Assembly: GCA_964573505.1 (NCBI GenBank)
Contig: CAZNMS010000003.1
Location: forward strand, 1-64,000
Source: AM-0621 sp964573505
GTDB taxonomy: Bacteria > Planctomycetota > Planctomycetia > Planctomycetales > Planctomycetaceae
DNA length: 64,000 bases
Direction: 5' to 3'
Under the pieces are notes generated by a model, which was not told where the DNA came from, ran no database searches, and saw only the letters and a program-made list of their open reading frames with translations. Shown in pieces: positions 8,576-17,068 of this stretch (its first letter is position 1; each line of letters starts with the position of its first letter). Both the position numbers and the translations under genes were made by a program.

Positions 8576-9058
8576 TTAGGCCGCTGCTGCGGCTTCCTCG
8601 TTACGAGCAAGCACGCGCTCGGTATCGAGAATCAGCAGCAGGTCGTTTTCGAGTTGATGCACGCCTCGAAAGAAGCGGCCTGAGACGCCGCGCAGGTTTG
8701 CTGGCGGTGAATCGATTTGGTCCGAGTTGATGTGCACGACATCCGCGATCCCATCGACCAACAAACCGATCCGCTCTTCAGCATCAGCAACGATGATGTT
8801 GCGGCTGTTGCGGTCGATCTCGATGGAGTCGAGTCCGAAGATCACGCGCAGATCGACGACGGTGACGACGTCGCCTCGCAAGTTCACAACGCCGCGCACT
8901 TCCGCCGCTGCTTGAGGCACGCGGGTCAGTTGCAGATTGCGATTGATCTCTTGCACCTGCTTGATGTCGATGCCGATCAAGCTGTCGCCGATCAAGAACG
9001 TCGCGAGTTCGAGTTCTTCGACGACGACGTTCGAGTTGTCTTTGGTGTTCTGTTTCAT
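8576..9058 (-). CDS. cheW: Chemotaxis coupling protein CheW
   Basis: Scaffold that links chemoreceptors to CheA. From ATG 9058 it has 160 residues and a single CheW (SH3-like) domain covering almost the whole chain. Typical segments are LELATFLIGDSLIGIDIKQV, EINRNLQLTRVPQA, VRGVVNLRGDVVTVVDLR (the conserved NLRG and DLR), ERIGLLVDGIADVV, RFFRGVHQLENDLLLILD and a C-terminal ERVL. The frame is open 12 codons further to 9094, but MRLPHSFLPQCS is not typical of the family. It sits between cheA and mcp on the same strand. The stop codon abuts the repeat array of the mcp-cheW spacer. Confidence 0.95.
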   Translation of the reverse strand: MKQNTKDNSNVVVEELELATFLIGDSLIGIDIKQVQEINRNLQLTRVPQAAAEVRGVVNLRGDVVTVVDLRVIFGLDSIEIDRNSRNIIVADAEERIGLLVDGIADVVHINSDQIDSPPANLRGVSGRFFRGVHQLENDLLLILDTERVLARNEEAAAAA

Positions 9059-9132
9059 GCTGCACTGAGGGAGAAAGGAGTGGGGCAAACGCATGCGGGC
9101 ATGTCGTTCAAGATTCGAGAGAGGCAGTTCCC

Positions 9133-9196
9133 GTAGCAGAACTCGTCAGAGTTCTGACTCCGTCAACGTGCCCGGAAGTCTCACGACTTCCGCTAC
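9133..9196. repeat. 64-bp GTAGC...GCTAC palindromic element (copy 1)
   Basis: Bounded by GTAGC at 9133 and GCTAC ending at 9196, with two internal hairpins (CAGAACTC/GAGTTCTG and GGAAGTC/GACTTCC). It fills most of the spacer between cheA and cheW. It has the same length and layout as the elements at 15588-15652 and 27050-27113, with a different left hairpin. Confidence 0.75.
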
Positions 9197-9200
9197 TGGC

Positions 9201-12200
9201 TCAGGACGCTCCGACCAGTTGCTGCTGCGGCGCGGCACTCGGTGCGGAACTCAGAATCGAAGTCAGTGCGAGCACCAACTTGTCGCGATCGAGCTTGATG
9301 AGGTACTCGCTCACTCCGGCCTTTGTGCCTCGGCGGATGTGCTCGTCACTGGCGAGCGATGTCAGAGCAACGACGGGCAGATGACGATGAGCAGCACTGC
9401 CGCGAACTCGTTCGCAGAGTTCGAAGCCATTCATGTTCGGCATCTCGATATCAGTGACGACGCCGACGAATTGATGCTCGCCGCGCTGCAAGATCGACCA
9501 TGCTTGCGCACCGTCTTCCGCAGTGACGACGTCTGCTCCCATTTGCTCGATGAAGCTCTTCACCTTGTTGCGGAAGAACGCGGAGTCCTCGGCCAACAGC
9601 ATCTTCGGACGAGCACTGTTCGAGACGGATCCGATCGTGATCGCCACTTGCGGAGCGGCGTCGTTCGGACGTGATGTCGTCGTCGGAACGGTGATGTGCG
9701 GAGCTTGCGTCGTTGTTGTTTGAGTAATGACGGCGACGGGTGCTTTGACTGCCGCAAACCATTCAGGATGACTCTGCCAAGCAATGTCGTAGGCATCGAG
9801 GATGCGCGTCGGTTTGTTGTCGACGATCAGTGAGCCGAGCAGACCGACTCCCGAGAACGTGCGGGTATCGAGGTTCGAGCTGATGTCGCGGATGTCGATA
9901 ATGGTGGGTGCCACTAATCCGACTTCGCGTTCTCCGGCTCGGAAGACAACGACATAGAGTCGAGACTGCTCTTCCGGTGCTCGTGCCGGCATCACTTTCT
10001 CAAGATGCAGCAACGGCAATGTTCCGCCGCGATATTGCAGGACCGATTGACCGGCGACCGAGTCGATCTGATCGGCGCGAATCCGCTCGATGCGAGCGAC
10101 CGAACTCATCGGAATGCCGAACTGCTCGCTCGGATGATTCGTGAAGAGCAACGTCGAGATCGTTTCTGCAATCTCCTCATTGTCGACTTCGGACTTCTTC
10201 TTCTCGCGACGTTCGTTCGCTTCGAGACCGCAGTTTGCTGCCAATCCGGTGATGTCGAGGATCAATGCGATCTGACCGTCACCGAGCACCGTTGCTCCGG
10301 CGAAGCACTTCACATCAGCGATATGTCGCCCGAGCGGTTTGACGACGATCTCTTCTGAGTCGAAGAGCCGATCGACGATGAGGCCGTAACGCAGTCCGCC
10401 GGTTTCGAGGACGATGATGTTCGTCGCTTCGATATCGCCGGATGCCTTCGTCTTCGTGATTGGCTCGCTGCTCTTCGGGTCTCGCATGACTTCCGACAGC
10501 CGAACGAGTGGCAAGAGGCTGCCTCGCAGTCGCAAGACTTCCGAGTTGCGCAGTCGCTCGATGCGTTTGGTTTCGTCGCCCTGCCGGATGCGAACGAGTT
10601 CGGCAATGTTGACTTGAGGCACCGCAAAGCGTTGCCCGCATTCGCTGACGATGAGCGACGGGATGATGGCGAGCGTCAGCGGCAAGCGGACGGTCATCGT
10701 CGTTCCTGAGCCGACTTCGGTTTGAATCTCGACGGAGCCGCCGAGCTTTTCGAAGTTGGTTTTGACGACATCCATTCCGACGCCGCGTCCACTCACCGAC
10801 GTGATTTGTTCGGCGGTCGAGAAGCCCGGCAAGAAGATCAATCGCAACGCCTCAGCGTCGCTCATGGCATCGGCCTTCTCCTGAGTGATGAGTCCTTTCT
10901 CGACGGCCTTGCGACGCAAGCGACTGGCATCAATGCCGGCTCCGTCGTCGGAGATCGAGATGTTGACTTTGCCATCTTGGTGATAGGCCCGCAGATGCAC
11001 GGTGCCTTGAGCCGACTTGCCGATGCTCTCGCGAAACTGCGGTGCTTCGACTCCATGATCGACCGAGTTCCGAATGAGATGTGTCAGCGGATCGCCGATG
11101 GCCTCGATGATCGTCTTATCGAGTTCGACCTCATTGCCTTCGATCACCAATTGGCATTGCTTGCCGAGCATGCCACTGAGATCGCGGACGATGCGCGTGA
11201 ACTTGTTGAAGACGTTGCCCACTGGCTGCATGCGAGTGGCCATGATCGTCTCTTGCAGCTCGGTCGTGACTTGATCGATGCGTGCTCCGACAGACTCCAA
11301 AAGTCGCTCGTCATGATTGGCGATCGTCTGCAAGAGCTGATTGCGCCCGAGAACCAATTCCCCTGCGAGGTTCATCAAGCGATCGAGGATCGACACTGAG
11401 ACGCGAATGTTCGATTCGACTTTGACTTGATCGCTCTGAGCAGCGGCGGCGGGAGCTTTGTTGTTCGCAGGCTTCGCAACTGCGGGAGTCGCTGAAGCTG
11501 AAGCGACAGTCGGTGCTGCGGGCGTATGCGCAACCGGTGCCGGAGTTGAAGCCGGAGCAGATACCGGAGCCGGTTTCGGCGGAACGTTATTCACAGCGGA
11601 GACTGCCGGGCGCGGAGCCGCAGCAACAACGGGCATCGTCGGTGCGGGATCCGTTTTCGCCGCAGTGGGTGCCGGCGAGACCTCTTTCACCGCCGCTTGC
11701 ACGGCACGCTCAATTGTCGGAGTGGCTGCTGCTGTCTTCTGAGGACAACTGACCGCGACCGTAGGCAGACTGGCAGCACGACGGCGGAATTGTCCCGGTG
11801 CCGCATTGGCCTCAACGAGATGCAGACTGCTTTCAGGCAGCGACCAAAAGCGGCCAAACAGATCCGGCTGCAAGACGCTCGATAACACAACGACGCAGGG
11901 CAACGACTCCGGCAGTGCGGCATCAATGCCGGGAATGGCTGCTTGATCAATCAGCGCTGCGAGCAAGTCGCCGGTATCTCCGAGTCTCAGACTGAGATCG
12001 ACGACGTTCCCCGAAAACTCTTTGTCGCGAAGTAAGTCAAACTCCATCGCGTAGACATAGCGGTGCGACTTCCATGCGGTCTCTAAAGCAGTGGAATCAA
12101 CCGTAACGGGCAGATCTTTCGGGCTGCATTTCGGCAACCCGGATGTAGCAACTGTTGCAGGGATCGGACGCGCGACGGGAACCGGTTCTTCAACCGCAAC

Positions 12201-12611
12201 AGCGGGAGCCGGAGCGGCAACTTCTTCGCCGCGTGCGACTCGTTCGAGCTTCTCGACGTTCTCCTGCACGTCGCACTCATCCGAATGCTTAATGTCTTCA
12301 ATCAACGTCTTGAGCACGTCGCACGACTCCAGCAGCACGCTGACGCGACCGGGAGTCGGTTCGAGCTCCTTGTTCCGCATCAAGTTCAGCACGTTCTCAA
12401 TCGCATGCGAGAGAGCTCCGATGGATGCGAGCCCCATAAAACCGGAAGCGCCTTTGATCGAATGCACGGCGCGAAAGACTTTGTTGACGCGAGCAACGTC
12501 GATGTTCGCTCCACTTTGTTCGATCGCCAGCAAGTCGCTCTCGACTTCAGCGAGACCCTCACGCGACTCGATGACAAACTCGTTGAGGAGTTCCTGATTC
12601 TCTTCAAACAT
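9201..12611 (-). CDS. cheA: Hybrid chemotaxis histidine kinase CheA (Hpt - kinase - CheW - CheW - REC)
   Basis: Autophosphorylates in response to receptor state and passes phosphate to receiver domains. The 1136 residues read: Hpt domain 1-110 with phospho-His 50 in FRAVHSIKGASGF; a region about 165-290 of P2-like length; a Pro/Ala-rich linker about 290-400; a dimerisation helix pair (VSILDRLMNLAGELVLGRNQ); an ATPase domain with N-box HLIRNSVDHG, G1 SDDGAGID and G2 SGRGVGMDVV; a CheW-like domain; a second CheW-like domain (about 820-970, IPMSSVARIERI, LLGSLIVDNKPTRILD); another linker; and a C-terminal receiver (about 1005-1125) with the acceptor Asp in VVTDIEMPNMNGFE. No separate cheY is present, so the fused receiver may be phosphate sink or output. 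It is about 130 bases downstream of the STAS gene. Confidence 0.95.
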   Translation of the reverse strand: MFEENQELLNEFVIESREGLAEVESDLLAIEQSGANIDVARVNKVFRAVHSIKGASGFMGLASIGALSHAIENVLNLMRNKELEPTPGRVSVLLESCDVLKTLIEDIKHSDECDVQENVEKLERVARGEEVAAPAPAVAVEEPVPVARPIPATVATSGLPKCSPKDLPVTVDSTALETAWKSHRYVYAMEFDLLRDKEFSGNVVDLSLRLGDTGDLLAALIDQAAIPGIDAALPESLPCVVVLSSVLQPDLFGRFWSLPESSLHLVEANAAPGQFRRRAASLPTVAVSCPQKTAAATPTIERAVQAAVKEVSPAPTAAKTDPAPTMPVVAAAPRPAVSAVNNVPPKPAPVSAPASTPAPVAHTPAAPTVASASATPAVAKPANNKAPAAAAQSDQVKVESNIRVSVSILDRLMNLAGELVLGRNQLLQTIANHDERLLESVGARIDQVTTELQETIMATRMQPVGNVFNKFTRIVRDLSGMLGKQCQLVIEGNEVELDKTIIEAIGDPLTHLIRNSVDHGVEAPQFRESIGKSAQGTVHLRAYHQDGKVNISISDDGAGIDASRLRRKAVEKGLITQEKADAMSDAEALRLIFLPGFSTAEQITSVSGRGVGMDVVKTNFEKLGGSVEIQTEVGSGTTMTVRLPLTLAIIPSLIVSECGQRFAVPQVNIAELVRIRQGDETKRIERLRNSEVLRLRGSLLPLVRLSEVMRDPKSSEPITKTKASGDIEATNIIVLETGGLRYGLIVDRLFDSEEIVVKPLGRHIADVKCFAGATVLGDGQIALILDITGLAANCGLEANERREKKKSEVDNEEIAETISTLLFTNHPSEQFGIPMSSVARIERIRADQIDSVAGQSVLQYRGGTLPLLHLEKVMPARAPEEQSRLYVVVFRAGEREVGLVAPTIIDIRDISSNLDTRTFSGVGLLGSLIVDNKPTRILDAYDIAWQSHPEWFAAVKAPVAVITQTTTTQAPHITVPTTTSRPNDAAPQVAITIGSVSNSARPKMLLAEDSAFFRNKVKSFIEQMGADVVTAEDGAQAWSILQRGEHQFVGVVTDIEMPNMNGFELCERVRGSAAHRHLPVVALTSLASDEHIRRGTKAGVSEYLIKLDRDKLVLALTSILSSAPSAAPQQQLVGAS

Positions 12612-12744
12612 GAGATCAACCTTTAAGCGGGCTTAGTTTCAAGCGTGCGTCTCAAATGGTGTCGACGCGCTGATGTAAGAATCGTTGCACGGCCTCAGGG
12701 TTCAAAACGCGGCTCCGAGTTGACGAGTGCCGGTTCTCAACGCG

Positions 12745-13026
12745 CTAGCTCGCGATCACATCTGCTAATCCCGAGAGCACGGGGAACTCGCGCCATTCAG
12801 GATGCTCGAGCTTCACATCGAACGACTTTCCGCACGCCGCTGCCGAGCGTCGCGCCATCAGCAGCGAGACCAATGCGCGCCCATCAATCGCTGAGGGGCG
12901 AGCGAGATCGACGACAAGACCGCTGCTCGATGATCGAACGGCTTCGAGCAAGTCCGCTTTGAACTTGTCCGAACTCGCGCCGGTGAGATCACCGCTCGCT
13001 TTCACGACTAAGAAATCCGAACTCAT
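12745..13026 (-). CDS. STAS-domain protein (anti-sigma-factor-antagonist-like)
   Basis: A 93-residue single-domain protein: SSDFLVVKASGDLTGASSDKF followed by SGLVVDLARPSAIDGRALVSLL has the beta-strand/helix pattern of STAS domains (SpoIIAA-like). These act in partner-switching or inside chemosensory arrays. Where SpoIIAA has the phosphorylated Ser in D-S-S-G, this protein has D-G-R-A, so the usual phosphorylation site seems to be absent and it may bind a partner constitutively or by another mechanism. I chose ATG 13026 because GGGAG lies eight bases upstream; the longer frame to 13056 adds only MSELRSGALV. It is the first gene of the chemosensory cluster, which suggests that it works with CheA or the receptor. 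Confidence 0.75.
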   Translation of the reverse strand: MSSDFLVVKASGDLTGASSDKFKADLLEAVRSSSSGLVVDLARPSAIDGRALVSLLMARRSAAACGKSFDVKLEHPEWREFPVLSGLADVIAS

Positions 13027-13712
13027 GACGAGTGCTCCCGAGCGCAGTTCGCTCATCGTTGCTGTCGGTAAGGGCGTTGCGATTTCGCGACGCTACGCAG
13101 CAACCTTAACCCGCAAAGTTCCGCCGGTCGGAAATGTCATGTGAGATTGGCGACGTTCAGAGAATCGCCTCACAAGCAGCGGCAGAAGGCGGCGAGCAGA
13201 CCCGCACAGTCGGAGGAGGGAGCCTGCTTTCAGGCGTACTACTCGATTCTTCCTTCGACACTTCTGCGCACCGTGCGCGCATCTTTTGACAACGGATCTC
13301 ATTCCAAAATCTCTGCGTTGTTCGCTCCTCTGCGGTTCAGCAGCCGGCTTGAACAACCGCAGAGGAACGAAGGTCGTAGAGAAGACATCGCGGGTTTTGT
13401 CTCGTCCTCTGTGATGCGGGCGCTCGCGGTTCGATGGCGCCAGCTTCAATTCACGATCTCTCCGCGCGAAGCACACCCGCCGCGCTGCTCATGCTGCCGT
13501 TTTGCAACGCCCGCACTTCCTGTCGGTTGTCTCAAGCAACACTGACCCGCACGGCGACGGTGTAGTTTGCGTGACATACCGCGTGCCGCTTCGGCACATC
13601 CCTCAAACGGGGGGTAAGTCTTCTCAGTGATTCTTGCGCGAGTCGCAGCGCTCAACGTCTTTCTGCACGTTGAAGCGGAACTCGCTCCGACATTCTGAGG
13701 AGCCGGCATTTC
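13027..13712. other. Divergent intergenic region between the STAS gene and manA
   Basis: Promoters for the chemosensory cluster (minus) and manA (plus) should lie here, but I cannot point to a convincing -35/-10 pair. An 11-bp inverted repeat CCTCTGCGGTT/AACCGCAGAGG sits at 13327-13365. Open frames on both strands (13093-13476 minus, 13141-13545 plus, 13446-13709 minus) have Arg/Ser/Cys-rich products unlike any family and run through the palindrome, so I do not call them. Confidence 0.5.
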
Positions 13713-14762
13713 ATGACACCGCTTTGTTTTCGGCCGCTCGTAAAGCGCGCCCGTTGGGGGGGCACTCGTCTCGGATCCGTCTTAGGCAAGCCGACTGGCA
13801 CCGAGACCGACTACGCCGAAAGTTGGGAGTTCAGCGATCACGGAGCCGATCAGTCCGTCATTGTCGGCGGGCCATGGGACGGGATTTCGTTGCATGACTT
13901 CGTGCTGCACTACAACGAAGCCCTCTTCGGACGGCATGCGGGACTGAAGCAATTTCCGTTACTCGTGAAGTTCTTGGATGCGAGCGATCGACTCTCGGTG
14001 CAGGTGCATCCGAACGACGTGCAAGCGCGCTTCCTGCGTCCCGGTGAGAATGGCAAAACCGAAGCATGGGTCATTGTCGACGCACAGCCGGGCGCCTGCG
14101 TTTATGCCGGTCTGAAGAAGCACGTCGATCAACTCCGACTGGAACAACAATTACGCGCCGGGTCGATCGAAGACTGCTTACATCGCGTCGAAGTGCAGCC
14201 CGGCGATTGCATCTTCATCCCTGCTGGGACCGTGCATGCGATTGGTGAAGGCATCTTGCTGGCCGAAGTGCAGCAATCGAGCGACGTCACGTATCGGCTG
14301 TCGGACTGGGGGCGAATGGGCTCAGACGGCAAGCCCCGGCAACTGCATCTTGAAGAATCGCTCGCCTGCATCGACTGGGATCGCGGCCCCGTCAATCCGA
14401 CAAAGCCGCGTTCGCTCGTCTCGCTGCGAGAAGGCTTCGGCTATCGCTACGAGACCGACGAGATCGCCGCCTGCGAGTACTTTGTCTTACATCGCCATTC
14501 CGGAACGATTCCATTCCCGCTGCATCAGCACGGCTGCTTTCATGCGTTGATGGTGCTCGACGGCACCGGCGAATTGGTCTGCGGCTTCGAGCGCATCAGC
14601 TTGAAACGCGGTGCGTCGGTACTGATCCCGGCCGTCTGCTCGGAAGACATCGAACTCGTTCCGGACGGCAACTTGACGGTGCTCGACGCCTTCTTGCCGG
14701 CTGAAACCGTATCGCTGCCACAAGAAGACAAAGTCGCCGCCGAGTTCGCCCTCCTCGTTTAA
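13713..14762 (+). CDS. manA: Class I mannose-6-phosphate isomerase
   Basis: Interconverts fructose-6-phosphate and mannose-6-phosphate, feeding GDP-mannose and glycan synthesis; a zinc-dependent cupin enzyme. The 349 residues match the short bacterial class I form. Key segments are LVKRARWGGTRLGSVLGK at the start, FPLLVKFLDASDRLSVQVHPND (metal-site Gln-x-His), GKTEAWVIVDAQPGA (metal-binding Glu), and QPGDCIFIPAGTVHAIGEGILLAEVQQSSDVTYRLSDWGR (metal His and catalytic Arg region). A C-terminal cupin half follows (LHRHSGTIPFPLHQHGCFHALMVLDG). GAGGAG lies ten bases before ATG 13713. It is followed by a long inverted repeat and then the glycosyltransferase gene on the same strand. Confidence 0.94.
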   Translation: MTPLCFRPLVKRARWGGTRLGSVLGKPTGTETDYAESWEFSDHGADQSVIVGGPWDGISLHDFVLHYNEALFGRHAGLKQFPLLVKFLDASDRLSVQVHPNDVQARFLRPGENGKTEAWVIVDAQPGACVYAGLKKHVDQLRLEQQLRAGSIEDCLHRVEVQPGDCIFIPAGTVHAIGEGILLAEVQQSSDVTYRLSDWGRMGSDGKPRQLHLEESLACIDWDRGPVNPTKPRSLVSLREGFGYRYETDEIAACEYFVLHRHSGTIPFPLHQHGCFHALMVLDGTGELVCGFERISLKRGASVLIPAVCSEDIELVPDGNLTVLDAFLPAETVSLPQEDKVAAEFALLV

Positions 14763-14763
14763 C

Positions 14764-14790
14764 CGCACGCCCATCGGGCTGCGCTTTTCG
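14764..14790 (+). terminator. Possible weak terminator after manA
   Basis: Immediately after the manA stop, GCCC-ATC-GGGC with partly paired flanks (CGCAC.../...TGCG) forms a short stem followed by CTTTTCG. The stem is short and the T-run has only four bases, so this is a tentative call. Confidence 0.3.
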
Positions 14791-14840
14791 CAAGTGGAGC
14801 GTCACCCGCAAAGCTCCGCCCGCACAGCGAGGGGGCGCGG

Positions 14841-15149
14841 CTCTCCACTGACCCCGCGTCAGTGGAAGCAACGACTGGCAAGCTAACAACGCCGTCCACA
14901 AATCTCGTTCTTCACGCTCTCCACTGACCCCGTGTCAGTGGGAGCAACGACTGATTCGCTAACGAACTTGAAGTCAGAGTTTCTGCGCAGAAGGGCGTCG
15001 TTCGCTGACGAAGGGGCTACTCGAACGATCCTTAGCCGCCCAGTCGCTGCTCCCACCGACACGGGGTCGGTGGAGAGCGATCGGCACGGCACAGTTTGGC
15101 GTTGTTAGCTAACCAGTCGTGCTTCCACCGACGCAGGGTCGGTGGAGAG
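14841..15149. repeat. 309-bp long inverted repeat made of four palindromic units
   Basis: The unit CTCTCCACTGACCCCGxGTC AGTGG-AGCAACGACTG occurs directly at 14841 and 14917. It recurs inverted at about 15041-15075 and 15114-15149, where the inner bases change to CCACCGAC/GTCGGTGG. The outer arms extend further: GACTGGCAAGCTAACAACGCC near 14873-14893 pairs with GGCGTTGTTAGCTAACCAGTC at about 15098-15118, with two mismatches. The whole block could form one large cruciform or RNA hairpin, with smaller hairpins on each arm. No gene is seen between manA (14762) and the glycosyltransferase start (15242). Confidence 0.8.
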
Positions 15150-15241
15150 ATAGCCCCTGCAGTCCGTTAGGGGCGGGAAGATTTCGTAGACCCGACCCCG
15201 GTACTTTCAGCTACATCCAATACCGTCTTCGATTCACCGAC

Positions 15242-16870
15242 ATGCTCAACCGACTTCAACAACTCTTACTCAGCCGCGCGGCGTTGCCGGCGATCGTGCT
15301 GCTGTTTCTCGGTGCGATTGCGCTGCAGTGGAATGGGCCGCAGTCGATCGCTGTTGCCGATGAGATTGGCTACGTCACAAGCGGAGTGAATCTCGTCGCG
15401 ACCGGTCAGTTCACGAATCCATGGGGCAAACCCGAGTTGTGGTTTCCGCCGGTCTATCCGCTGCTGATCGGTGTTTTCAGCCTCGGCGGGCAACTCGATC
15501 CCTTCGTGATCGCGCGCGTCATCAGCGCTGTCGCAGCAGTCGCGTCGTTATTGGTGCTGCATCAAGTCGTGCTGCAAGTGCCGCTCGGTAGCCGAAGTCG
15601 TGAGACTTCGGACGCAGGCACTGTGCCCTCGAAATCTGACGATTTCGGCTACGGCCAATTGCCGTCGAGATTGATCGCGACACTTGCGGTCTTGCTGCTC
15701 GCTGCGAATCCGACGTTTCAAAGCTTTGCTCATCGAGCACTCGCCGAGTCCGTCGCTCTTTGCCTCTCGCTGATCTCGTTGCGATGTTGGCTTGCTGCCG
15801 GACAGACGACGCGCGGAGCCGTCATGACGGGCGTGCTTGTCGGTCTTGCGACGTTGACGCGGCCCGAGTGCATTCTCGTCGCGCCGTTGTGGTACGGCAT
15901 CGACTGGTTGAGGCAGAGAGATCGGGCCGCCTTCAAACGCGGACTCGTTTGCGGAACCGTGCTCGTTGCGATGCTGCTGCCGTATGCGGCCTACTTGCAT
16001 GAGCACACCGGGCAGTGGTCGATCTCGAATAAGGGCGCGGTGAATCTCGCTGCGGGTCGAGCGGCCTTTCATCGAACGCCGCGCGAATACATCGACGAAG
16101 CAACGCTCGAATTGGGCTACTACCCCGTCGACACATCGCTGCCGACCGAAGTGCAGCGCATCGCATTCAATGCCGGAAAGCTCGTCGGAGCCTTCAACGA
16201 GATCTATTGGCGCTCGTTGTTTGCTGTCGGCATTGCCGTGCTGATTGGCGGCGGCGTCGTGCTGTTATGGCGACAGAAAGAGCAACGACTCGTGCTCGGT
16301 CTTGCGGCGGGACTGACTTATCTCGGAGCCGTCTGCCTCTATGACGTTGCCGGACCGAAGAACCTGCATCTCGCCTTGCCGGCGTTCTCGTTGCTGATGG
16401 CAGTGACAGTCGCGCGGTCGCTGCAAGTCGGACAATGGAAGTGGCTCGTGCCCGTCTGCGGTCTGCTGGCGGTTGTCGTCGCGGAAGGATCAACGCGCTA
16501 CGCACGATGGAATCGGTCGATCCCGCTGGATGGACTCGCAAGCCTGCGCGAAGCCGGGACTCAGCTTCGAGCAACAACGAACCGCCGCGGAGTGATGTAC
16601 GAGTTCGGGGCATCGACTGCTTACTACTCGGGCCAGTGGCGGAGATATCTGACACCGAACTCGCTCGACACCATCTTGAGCCATATCGCGGCTCAAGAAC
16701 GCGTCGACGCGCCGGTCTATCTGACTGTCTCCGAAGCAACCGGCAGCAACCTACATCCCTCGACGCGAGCCCTCTTAGACGAGACTGATTCGCGTCTTGA
16801 GCGCGTGCTTGAGATCGACGCGCCGAGCCGCGTTGTGATCTATCGCGTGAAGACGGCGGATCGCTCGTGA
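15242..16870 (+). CDS. Polytopic GT-C/ArnT-like glycosyltransferase (PMT_2 family type)
   Basis: A membrane enzyme expected to move a sugar from a polyprenyl-phosphate donor to an envelope acceptor outside the cytoplasm. From ATG 15242 it has 542 residues with about ten hydrophobic helices. The first helix (ALPAIVLLFLGAIALQW) is followed by a loop with the acidic pair in AVADEIGYVTSGVNL, matching the DE motif of GT-C enzymes, and then WFPPVYPLLIG. Further helices include LIATLAVLLLAANP, LVCGTVLVAMLLPYAAYL, SLFAVGIAVLIGGGVVLLW and WLVPVCGLLAVVVAEG. The open frame extends to 15119, but that part runs into the palindromic repeat. There is no strong Shine-Dalgarno at 15242. An in-frame palindromic element sits at codons 116-137. 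The acceptor and donor cannot be assigned. Confidence 0.82.
   Translation: MLNRLQQLLLSRAALPAIVLLFLGAIALQWNGPQSIAVADEIGYVTSGVNLVATGQFTNPWGKPELWFPPVYPLLIGVFSLGGQLDPFVIARVISAVAAVASLLVLHQVVLQVPLGSRSRETSDAGTVPSKSDDFGYGQLPSRLIATLAVLLLAANPTFQSFAHRALAESVALCLSLISLRCWLAAGQTTRGAVMTGVLVGLATLTRPECILVAPLWYGIDWLRQRDRAAFKRGLVCGTVLVAMLLPYAAYLHEHTGQWSISNKGAVNLAAGRAAFHRTPREYIDEATLELGYYPVDTSLPTEVQRIAFNAGKLVGAFNEIYWRSLFAVGIAVLIGGGVVLLWRQKEQRLVLGLAAGLTYLGAVCLYDVAGPKNLHLALPAFSLLMAVTVARSLQVGQWKWLVPVCGLLAVVVAEGSTRYARWNRSIPLDGLASLREAGTQLRATTNRRGVMYEFGASTAYYSGQWRRYLTPNSLDTILSHIAAQERVDAPVYLTVSEATGSNLHPSTRALLDETDSRLERVLEIDAPSRVVIYRVKTADRS
15588..15652 (+). repeat. 65-bp GTAGCC...GGCTAC palindromic element inside the glycosyltransferase gene (copy 2)
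   Basis: Starts GTAGCCGAAGTCGTGAGACT and ends CTGACGATTTCGGCTAC, with the two arms able to pair. It is almost identical, in inverted orientation, to the intergenic copy at 27050-27113: the first 26 and last 23 bases agree exactly and only the middle differs. In the protein it encodes a Ser/Asp-rich stretch (GSRSRETSDAGTVPSKSDD) between two hydrophobic helices, in a loop that should tolerate insertion. At 65 bases it is not a multiple of three, so the frame was presumably preserved together with a small target-site change. Confidence 0.85.
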
Positions 16871-16895
16871 TTCGCAGTTTGGGAACGTCAAAGAG

Positions 16896-17064
16896 CCCTC
16901 ATCGCTCCGCGTGAGGATCAGCCGGGCGAACACTGCGGGAGCATTTTCAAAGCAGCGCGATGATCGTGACGTTGACTGGCTGTGTTCTACTTTGCGCTCA
17001 CGATTGGGCTCTCGGCAGTCGCCACCATTCACGATTGGCTAATCCTCACGCTGAGCGAAGAGGG
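16896..17064. repeat. Inverted pair between two convergent genes
   Basis: CCCTCATCGCTCCGCGTGAG at 16896 onward and the inverted form in CCTCACGCTGAGCGAAGAGG ending near 17064 match over 22 bases with two mismatches, about 125 bases apart. They lie between the ends of the convergent glycosyltransferase (plus) and MBL-fold (minus) genes and mark the border of the less GC-rich cassette. They could stop transcription from both sides or mark the edge of an acquired segment. Confidence 0.6.
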
Positions 17065-17068
17065 TTCG

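Noticed and set aside
8180..8579. Possible short CRISPR array in the mcp-cheW spacer
   Set aside because: Only two full 158-base units, similar over much of their length, with no spacer pattern and no cas genes in view.
13093..13709. Several overlapping frames in the STAS-manA gap
   Set aside because: They overlap each other on both strands, cross a palindrome and have Arg/Ser/Cys-rich products with no ribosome sites.
14841..15149. Insertion sequence with terminal inverted repeats
   Set aside because: The space between the arms is too short for a transposase gene and is itself palindromic.
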